From contig JAHFOU010000045.1 of assembly GCA_023261525.1 (NCBI GenBank), positions 1-6,346 on the forward strand: DNA of 6,346 bases, read 5' to 3'. Position numbers and translations under genes: made by a program. Positions 1 to 4,763 of the stretch are shown here, piece after piece (within the stretch, counting starts at the first letter, position 1; each line of letters starts with the position of its first letter). Source of the stretch: Planctomycetota bacterium. Its GTDB lineage: Bacteria > Planctomycetota > SBBH01 > JAHFOU01. Under the pieces are notes generated by a model, which did not search any database, was not told the origin of the DNA, and was given only the letters and a program-made list of their open reading frames with translations.

Positions 1-1668
1 GGGCCGGCCGTGCTGGCAGGCGAAGGAGAAGTCCGCCGTGCCCGCCCGGCTCAGGAGCTCGGCGGCCTCGCTCTCGCTCAGGCGGTCGCCGAAGCGGACG
101 GCGGAGCGGCAGGCCGCGATGCGGACCACCAGCTCGCGCAGCCGGTCCTTCTCCACGCGCTCCTCGGCGGAGAGCTTGGCCCAGAGGTCCTGGAAGAAGC
201 CCTTGATGGCCTCGGAGCGGAGCGTGGCGGGGGCCTCGATCACGGCCCAGCGGTTGAGGGCCAGGGGTGTCAGCGTGAAGCCCAGGGAGGAGAGCAGGGA
301 TTGGACCTCCTCCAGGCAGGCCAGGGCCTGGGGCGGCGTGTCCACGGCCTCGGGGATGAGGTAGCGCTGGCGCTCCACGGCCCGCGTGGCCAGCTTGGCC
401 GTCAGCTCCTCGTAGAGCAGGCGCTCGTGGAGGGCATGCGGGTCCACGATGGCGAAGCCCGTCCCGGTCTCGACCAGGAGGTAGGCGTCGTGGATCTGGA
501 GGAAGCGGGGGGCCGGCGTGAAGGGGAGCTTGGCCTGGACGCCGTGGCCGGCTTGCGGCGCGGCGGCCGTCTCCACGGCCCGGGCCGGCGCGGAGGCGTA
601 GTGCTGGACGGCCTCGGCCACCCGGTCCGCCCGGGCGGATGCGGCGGCGGGCGCCAGGGCAGAGGCCTGGGCGGCCCCCCAGAGGTGGAGCGCCTCGTGC
701 ACCGCGCGGTAGACCGCACGGTGGATCTCTGAGGGACGGCGGAAGCGGACCTCCAGCTTGGAGGGATGGACGTTCACGTCCACCTCGCCCAGGGCCGGCT
801 CCAGGACCAGGACGGCCATGGGGGCCCGGCGGGCCGGGATCAGGGTCTGGTAGGCCTCCTTCAGGGCGTGGGCCACGGTGCGGTCCTGGATGCTGCGGGA
901 TCCCAGGAAGAGGTACTGGCAGACGGAGTTGGGGAAGGTCAGGCGGGGCGAGGAGACCCAGCCCCTCACCCGGATGCCGTCGGCCTCGCCGGAGACCGCC
1001 AGCAGCTCGTCGGCGGCCTCCTGGCCGTGCAGGGCGGCGATGCGCTCGCGGGCGTCCGCGGCGGGCGGGCAGGAGAGCAGGGGGCGTCCGGCGTGGACCA
1101 GCTCGAAGCGTACGTCGGGACGGGCCAGGGCCAGGCGGGTCACCCAGTCGGCGATGGCCCTGGCCTCTGCCGGGGCCTGGCGCAGGAACTTGCGCCGGGC
1201 GGGGACGTTGGCGAAGAGGTTGCGCACGGTGATGGCGGTGCCCTCGGGGGCCCCGCGGGGGGAGACCTCGGCGACCTCGCCGAAGCGGACCGCGGCCAGG
1301 GCGCCCATCCCGGTCCCGCGGACCCTCGACAGGAGCTCCACCTCGGCCACGGCTCCGATGGAGGCCAGGGCCTCACCCCGGAAGCCCAGGGTGGAGATCC
1401 CGTCCAGGTCCCCGATGTCCCTGAGCTTGGAGGTGGCGTGGCGGGAGAAGAGGCGGGCCAGGTCGTCGGGCGCGATGCCGCAGCCGTCGTCCACCACCCG
1501 GATCATCTCCCGTCCCCCATCCGAAAGCTCCACGCGGATGGAGGCCGCGCCCGCGTCCAGGGCGTTCTCGATCAGCTCCTTGGCGACGGAGAAGGGCCTT
1601 TCCACCACCTCGCCGGCGGCGATGCGGCTGGCGACGTCGGGCGGGAGCACGGCGATGCGGGGAGACAT
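1..1668 (-). CDS. mutL: DNA mismatch repair protein MutL, 3' end cut by window edge
   Basis: MutL is the mismatch-repair ATPase that couples mismatch recognition by MutS to strand incision. 556 residues are visible, and only a short C-terminal end is missing. The N-terminal GHKL ATPase is complete: AAGEVVERP at 17-25, ELIENALDAGA at 31-41, DDGCGI at 60-65, RHATSK at 76-81 and GFRGEAL at 95-101. A poor, Ala-rich linker follows the transducer domain. The C-terminal domain carries endonuclease motifs: DPHALHERLLYE at 409-420 (family form DQHAxxExxxxE), ACR at 519-521 and CQHGRP at 551-556 (family form CPHGRP). Nicking activity is therefore likely, as in organisms without MutH. Two motif residues differ from the family form (see findings). 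The ATG at 1668 puts the family's N-terminal core at the usual distance from the start. The gene diverges from hutI and has a perfect TATAAT 13 nt upstream. Identification is very secure; endonuclease activity is inferred. Confidence 0.96.
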   Translation of the reverse strand, partial: MSPRIAVLPPDVASRIAAGEVVERPFSVAKELIENALDAGAASIRVELSDGGREMIRVVDDGCGIAPDDLARLFSRHATSKLRDIGDLDGISTLGFRGEALASIGAVAEVELLSRVRGTGMGALAAVRFGEVAEVSPRGAPEGTAITVRNLFANVPARRKFLRQAPAEARAIADWVTRLALARPDVRFELVHAGRPLLSCPPAADARERIAALHGQEAADELLAVSGEADGIRVRGWVSSPRLTFPNSVCQYLFLGSRSIQDRTVAHALKEAYQTLIPARRAPMAVLVLEPALGEVDVNVHPSKLEVRFRRPSEIHRAVYRAVHEALHLWGAAQASALAPAAASARADRVAEAVQHYASAPARAVETAAAPQAGHGVQAKLPFTPAPRFLQIHDAYLLVETGTGFAIVDPHALHERLLYEELTAKLATRAVERQRYLIPEAVDTPPQALACLEEVQSLLSSLGFTLTPLALNRWAVIEAPATLRSEAIKGFFQDLWAKLSAEERVEKDRLRELVVRIAACRSAVRFGDRLSESEAAELLSRAGTADFSFACQHGRP

Positions 1669-1689
1669 GTCGGCACCGGGGATTATACT
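1662..1689 (+). promoter_or_regulatory. Predicted sigma-70-type promoter of hutI
   Basis: TATACT at 1684-1689 is a good -10 box. GAGACA at 1662-1667 (4 of 6 to TTGACA), with a 16-nt spacer, is a weak -35 lying inside the first codons of mutL. The -10 ends 7 nt before ATG 1697, so transcription would start on or one base before the start codon, giving a leaderless mRNA. Confidence 0.6.
1682..1687 (-). promoter_or_regulatory. Predicted -10 box of mutL
   Basis: ATTATA on the plus strand reads as a perfect TATAAT on the minus strand, overlapping the hutI -10 by four bases. The predicted start is near 1675, leaving a leader of about 7 nt before ATG 1668, too short for a normal Shine-Dalgarno site. 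I see no convincing -35 and no extended -10 TGn, so activity may be weak or activator-dependent. Confidence 0.55.
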
Positions 1690-1696
1690 CCCCCCC

Positions 1697-2980
1697 ATGA
1701 TGGTGCGAGCCCCCTGCGACCTGATGGTCCTGGATGCCGCCGAGCTGGCTAGCCTTTCTGGCCCTGCGGGGCCCCGCCGGGGACGGGCCCAGGCGGAGAT
1801 CGGCATCCTGCCCGGCGGATCCGTCGCGGTCCGGGGCGGGCGGGTCGTGGCGGTGGGGCTGGCAAAAGAGCTCAGGAAGCGCTGGAAGGCAGTCCAGGAG
1901 ATCTCCGCCTCGGGATGCTTGGTCACCCCCGGGCTGGTGGATCCCCACACCCACGCGGTCTTCGTCGGGGACCGGGCCGTCGAGTTCGAGATGCGCATCC
2001 TCGGACGGAGCTACCAGGACATCGCCGCGGCCGGCGGCGGCATCCTCTCCACGGTGAGGGCGGTCCGGGCCGCCTCGGACGCGGGCCTGGAGAAGGGCCT
2101 GGCGTCCCGCCTTGACCGCATGCTCCTGCAGGGCACGACGACGGCCGAGGTGAAGTCGGGGTACGGCCTGACCCTTCGCGACGAGATCCGCCAGCTCGAG
2201 GCGGTCCGGCGCGTCGGGAATCGGCATTCGGTCCGCCTGGTCGCGACATTTTTGGGGGCCCACACGGTCCCGGCCGAGTTCCGGAAGCGCCGTGCCGCCT
2301 ACGTGGACCGGGTCTGCCGGCGCATGATCCCCGAGGTCGCCCGGCTCGGCCTGGCCCGCTTCTGCGACGTCTTCGTGGACCGGGGGGCCTTCACCCTGGC
2401 CGAGGGGCGCCGGGTCCTTCAGGCCGCGCGTGCGGCCGGCCTGGGTCTCAAGGTCCATGCCGAGGAGTTCGAGCGCACGGGGATCTCCTCCCTGGCGGCC
2501 CGCATGGGCGCGGCCTCGGCGGACCATCTCATGCGGGTTTCGGACGCCGACATCCGCGCCCTGGCGGCCTCGCGCACGGTCGCGGTCTGCCTGCCGGTGA
2601 CTACGCTCTTCGTCGGGGAGCCCCGCTATGCCCCGGCCCGCCGGATGCTGGAGGCCGGCTGCGCGGTGGCCGTGGCCACCGACCTCAACCCGGGCTCCAG
2701 TCATTGCGACTCCCTGCCCCTGGCCATGTCCCTGGCCTGCCTGGGCCTGAGGATGACCCCGGCCGAGGCCCTGACCGCGGTCACGATCAACGCGGCCCAC
2801 GCCCTCGGGATGGGCTGGGAGGTCGGATCCCTGGAATTGGGCAAGCGCGCGGATCTGGTGATCTGGGGGGTCCCCAGCCACCGCCACCTTCCCTACACGA
2901 TGGGGGCGAACCTCGCGAGGACGGTGATCGTGGACGGGCGGGTCGTCGCCGAGCGGGGCCGGCTTCTTAAGGCGCGGTAG
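1697..2980 (+). CDS. hutI: Imidazolonepropionase (histidine degradation)
   Basis: This is a cytosolic amidohydrolase that opens 4-imidazolone-5-propionate to N-formimino-L-glutamate, the third step of histidine breakdown. The 427-residue product has the normal family length. Visible family motifs are DPHTH at 82-86, VGDRAVEFEMR just after it, AAGGGI, TTAEVKSGYGLT (Lys153), HAEEF at 254-258, ADHLM (His277) and ATDLNPGSS (Asp329). His84, His86, His254 and Asp329 match the spacing of the metal ligands known from the Bacillus subtilis enzyme, and Glu257 and His277 are the expected catalytic and substrate-side residues. The start is one of two tandem ATGs (1697 or 1700). The frame stays open far upstream, but that part is antisense to mutL and not homologous to the family. 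There is no ribosome binding site; a TATACT box 7 nt upstream suggests a leaderless mRNA. No other hut gene lies in the window. The 3' end overlaps the next, convergent gene by 14 bp. Confidence 0.96.
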   Translation: MMVRAPCDLMVLDAAELASLSGPAGPRRGRAQAEIGILPGGSVAVRGGRVVAVGLAKELRKRWKAVQEISASGCLVTPGLVDPHTHAVFVGDRAVEFEMRILGRSYQDIAAAGGGILSTVRAVRAASDAGLEKGLASRLDRMLLQGTTTAEVKSGYGLTLRDEIRQLEAVRRVGNRHSVRLVATFLGAHTVPAEFRKRRAAYVDRVCRRMIPEVARLGLARFCDVFVDRGAFTLAEGRRVLQAARAAGLGLKVHAEEFERTGISSLAARMGAASADHLMRVSDADIRALAASRTVAVCLPVTTLFVGEPRYAPARRMLEAGCAVAVATDLNPGSSHCDSLPLAMSLACLGLRMTPAEALTAVTINAAHALGMGWEVGSLELGKRADLVIWGVPSHRHLPYTMGANLARTVIVDGRVVAERGRLLKAR

Positions 2981-3518
2981 CGAACCACTTCCCCAGCACC
3001 TCGGCCAGCCAGGCGAGGTCCCTCGGCGCGAAGCGGCCCTTCAGGACGACGTGGAATCTCGGGTGGGGGGCCTCCTCCAGCACCAGGCCCACCCGGCGGG
3101 GCTTGAGGGTGGGGATGGGTGCGACGGCGGTGATCTCCGACTTGCGGTAGACCTGGGGGATGGCGCCGCCGCCGGGCACCCAGATCAGGGAGTCGTGGTG
3201 GAGGACGAGGCGGGCCGAGCCGGTGTCCTCGGCCAGGAGGATGGCCCTTCGGGCGGCCTTTGCGGTCAGGAGACCCAGGCCGACGGCGAATCCGGCGCAG
3301 ATGACCAGGGGATAGGAATTCAGGGTCGGGAAGGAGCAGGCGATCCAGATCCCGATGCCCAGGGATCCCAGGGCCAGAAGGCCTCCGAGGAGGGCCCAGG
3401 CCAGGGACTTCCCGGCCCGCTTGGAGTTCCCGAACGCCGCCGGCCACTCCATCGTGAGCGGATCCTCCTCGTGGGTGACCTCGATGGCGGACGGTTGGGG
3501 CTGGGGCGGGAGGTCCAC
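2967..3518 (-). CDS. Hypothetical membrane protein with two helices and a cytosolic beta-rich domain
   Basis: I do not recognise this 183-residue protein. It has a hydrophilic, Pro/Gln/Glu-rich N-terminus (1-35), a hydrophobic helix at about 39-63, a second at about 70-86, and then a soluble domain (87-183). That domain alternates predicted strands (ARLVLHHDSLIWVP, RVGLVLEE, RFHVVLKG) and ends in an amphipathic helix (DLAWLAEVLGKWF). Two helices followed by strands and a final helix recall bacterial PH-like membrane proteins, but this is a shape argument only. The GTG at 3518 directly follows the rimK stop (TAAGTG), suggesting translational coupling and a shared mRNA. An alternative ATG at 3452 lies 11 nt after GAGGAGG (3470-3464) and would give 161 residues without the hydrophilic leader; I cannot exclude it. 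The TAA stop lies inside the 3' end of hutI. That this is a real gene is fairly sure from its position and sensible membrane topology; its function is unknown. Confidence 0.72.
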   Translation of the reverse strand: MDLPPQPQPSAIEVTHEEDPLTMEWPAAFGNSKRAGKSLAWALLGGLLALGSLGIGIWIACSFPTLNSYPLVICAGFAVGLGLLTAKAARRAILLAEDTGSARLVLHHDSLIWVPGGGAIPQVYRKSEITAVAPIPTLKPRRVGLVLEEAPHPRFHVVLKGRFAPRDLAWLAEVLGKWFATAP

Positions 3519-4469
3519 TTACCGCGCCCGGCGGGCCATCAGCTTCCTGCGCCGCGCCCGGATCCGTGCCCCCCGGCCCGTGATGGCCTTCGTCGCGAAC
3601 CTTCCCGCGAAATCGGCGATCTTCCCGGCCACGTCCACGCCGGTGGTCCCCTCGATCCCTTCCAGGCCCGGGGAGGCGTTGACCTCCATCAGGAGGGGGC
3701 CGTCGCTGCCTTCCAGCATGTCCACGCCCGCGACGTGGAGGCCCAGGATCTTGGCGGCCCGGGAGGCGGCCTTGCGGTACGCCTTGGGCAGGCGACGGAT
3801 GGGCTCGCCCGTGCCGCCCCGGTGGAGGTTGGAGCGGAACTCCCCGTCGTTGGCGGCGCGGCGGCGCATGGCGGCCACGACCTCGTCCCCCACCACGAAG
3901 GCCCGGATGTCCTTGCCCCGCGACTCGGCGACGAACTTCTGGACCAGGAGGTTCTGCCCCAGGCCCCAGAGGGTGTCCAGCACCGACTCGGCCGACTTGG
4001 TCGACTCCGCCAGCATCACCCCCACGCCCTGGGTGCCCTGGAGGAGCTTGAGGATGACCGGGGGGCCCTCCATCAGGGCGATCGAGGCCGCCAGGGAGCG
4101 CGGGTGGCGCATCATCATGCTCTTCGGGATGTCCAGGCCCCGCTTGGAGAGGATCTGGAGGCAGCGCAGCTTGTCGCGGGCGCGCGAGATCGCCAGGGAG
4201 CCGTTCAGGATGGGGACGCCCTGGATCTCGAACTGGTGCACCACGGCCAGGCCGTACTCGGTGATGTTGGTGGAGATGCGCGGGACCACCAGCGCGTAGC
4301 CCTCCAGGGGCTCGCCCTTGTGGAGGACCACGTGGCGGTGGCGGTCGATGAGGAGGTCGCAGTGCAGGGGATCGACGATGTCCACCTGGTGCCCGCGCTC
4401 GCGGAAGGCCTTGGCCTGACGGCGGGTGGAGTAGAGCCGCGGGTTGCGGGAGAGGAGGAGAATGCGCAC
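3519..4469 (-). CDS. rimK: RimK-family ATP-grasp ligase (ribosomal protein S6--L-glutamate ligase)
   Basis: RimK adds glutamate residues to the C-terminus of ribosomal protein S6, using ATP, in the cytosol. The 316-residue product aligns with E. coli RimK, as I recall that sequence, along almost its whole length: LSRNPRLYS near the start, DPLHCDLLI, PRISTNITEYG, ARDKLRCLQIL, KLLQGTQGVGVMLAE (the ATP-grasp glycine loop), GDEVVAAMRRRA, FRSNLHRGG, and DMLEGSDGPLLMEVNASPGL. Asp250, Glu262 and Asn264 correspond to the Mg-binding residues. The close match favours RimK over LysX or other ATP-grasp paralogues, although the substrate is not proven. The start is GTG at 4469, which yields the family's MRILLLSR N-terminus. 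There is no Shine-Dalgarno site; a full promoter is placed so that transcription would begin on the GTG. The last 19 residues (298-316) form an Arg-rich tail absent from E. coli RimK. The stop abuts the start of the downstream membrane-protein gene. Confidence 0.93.
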   Translation of the reverse strand: MRILLLSRNPRLYSTRRQAKAFRERGHQVDIVDPLHCDLLIDRHRHVVLHKGEPLEGYALVVPRISTNITEYGLAVVHQFEIQGVPILNGSLAISRARDKLRCLQILSKRGLDIPKSMMMRHPRSLAASIALMEGPPVILKLLQGTQGVGVMLAESTKSAESVLDTLWGLGQNLLVQKFVAESRGKDIRAFVVGDEVVAAMRRRAANDGEFRSNLHRGGTGEPIRRLPKAYRKAASRAAKILGLHVAGVDMLEGSDGPLLMEVNASPGLEGIEGTTGVDVAGKIADFAGRFATKAITGRGARIRARRRKLMARRAR

Positions 4470-4475
4470 GGATCG

Positions 4476-4504
4476 ACTCTAGCAGAAGGGGTGGGCCTTG
4501 TCAC
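4476..4504 (-). promoter_or_regulatory. Predicted sigma-70-type promoter of rimK
   Basis: On the minus strand, GTGACA (4504-4499, 5 of 6 to TTGACA), a 17-nt spacer and TAGAGT (4481-4476) lie 6 nt before the GTG start at 4469. The expected transcription start coincides with the G of the start codon. The -35 is shared with the divergent promoter of the small gene. Confidence 0.65.
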
Positions 4505-4526
4505 TCCCGCCGGGCGGCGCTAGGAT
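4498..4526 (+). promoter_or_regulatory. Predicted sigma-70-type promoter of the small MshEN-like gene
   Basis: TTGTCA (4498-4503, 5 of 6 to TTGACA), a 17-nt spacer and TAGGAT (4521-4526) lie 6 nt before ATG 4533. The predicted transcription start is the A of the ATG, so the mRNA would be leaderless. It overlaps the rimK -35 on the other strand. Confidence 0.65.
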
Positions 4527-4532
4527 TCCCCC

Positions 4533-4763
4533 ATGTCCTCCCCCAAGAAATACGCCAAGCCCCTCTTCGGCCAGGCGGCCATCGAGCGCGGCTTCTGCAC
4601 GGCCCAGGACGTGGAGAAGGCCCTGAAGATCCAGCAGGAGCAGGACCGGAAGGGGGAGAAGCACCGCCTTCTCGGCATCATCATGATCGGCGAGGGCCTG
4701 CTGTCCACGGCCCAGCTCATCGAGATGCTCCAGGAAGAGGCCAAAAGGGCGTCCCGAGGCTAG
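4533..4763 (+). CDS. Small stand-alone protein resembling the GspE/MshE N-terminal domain
   Basis: This 76-residue protein is basic at its start (MSSPKKYAK) and otherwise predicted helical, with no signal peptide or membrane segment. It contains two similar 20-residue units, at 12-31 (FGQAAIERGFCTAQDVEKAL) and 47-66 (LGIIMIGEGLLSTAQLIEML). They share a Gly at unit position 2, Ile at 6, Gly at 9, Thr/Ser at 12 and Leu at 20. This pattern (LGxxLxxxGxxTxxQLxxAL, repeated) is typical of the N-terminal domain of type II secretion and type IV pilus ATPases, which in MshE binds cyclic di-GMP. Here no ATPase follows. Whether it binds a nucleotide or a partner is unknown. The RLLGxxxxxxG part resembles the MshE ligand motif only loosely. 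ATG 4533 is preceded by a promoter fitting a leaderless start. The gene diverges from rimK, and its last 15 codons including the stop are antisense to the ligase gene. Confidence 0.8.
   Translation: MSSPKKYAKPLFGQAAIERGFCTAQDVEKALKIQQEQDRKGEKHRLLGIIMIGEGLLSTAQLIEMLQEEAKRASRG

Noticed and set aside
241..400. Frequent CCAGG/GGCCAGGG repeats here and around 4960-5400
   Set aside because: They follow codon use for Leu, Ala and Gly (CTG, GCC, CTGGCC) on the minus strand and show no fixed unit or spacing, so they are not a repeat array.
10..732. 240-residue plus-strand open frame opposite mutL
   Set aside because: It is a Gly/Leu/Glu/Arg-rich shadow; the minus strand encodes the MutL C-terminal domain with recognisable motifs.
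878..1696. Long upstream extension of the hutI frame (to a 700-residue open frame)
   Set aside because: It is antisense to the conserved ATPase domain of mutL, is Ser/Arg/Ala-rich without family similarity, and the promoter and family N-terminus place the start at 1697.
1373..2887. 504-residue minus-strand open frame opposite hutI
   Set aside because: It is a GC-rich shadow frame of low complexity (Gly/Arg/Pro/Asp), opposite a gene with every catalytic motif intact.
3051..4523. 490-residue plus-strand open frame opposite rimK and the membrane-protein gene
   Set aside because: Its composition is that of a codon shadow (Gly/Asp/His/Gln-rich), and rimK on the other strand matches its family over its full length.
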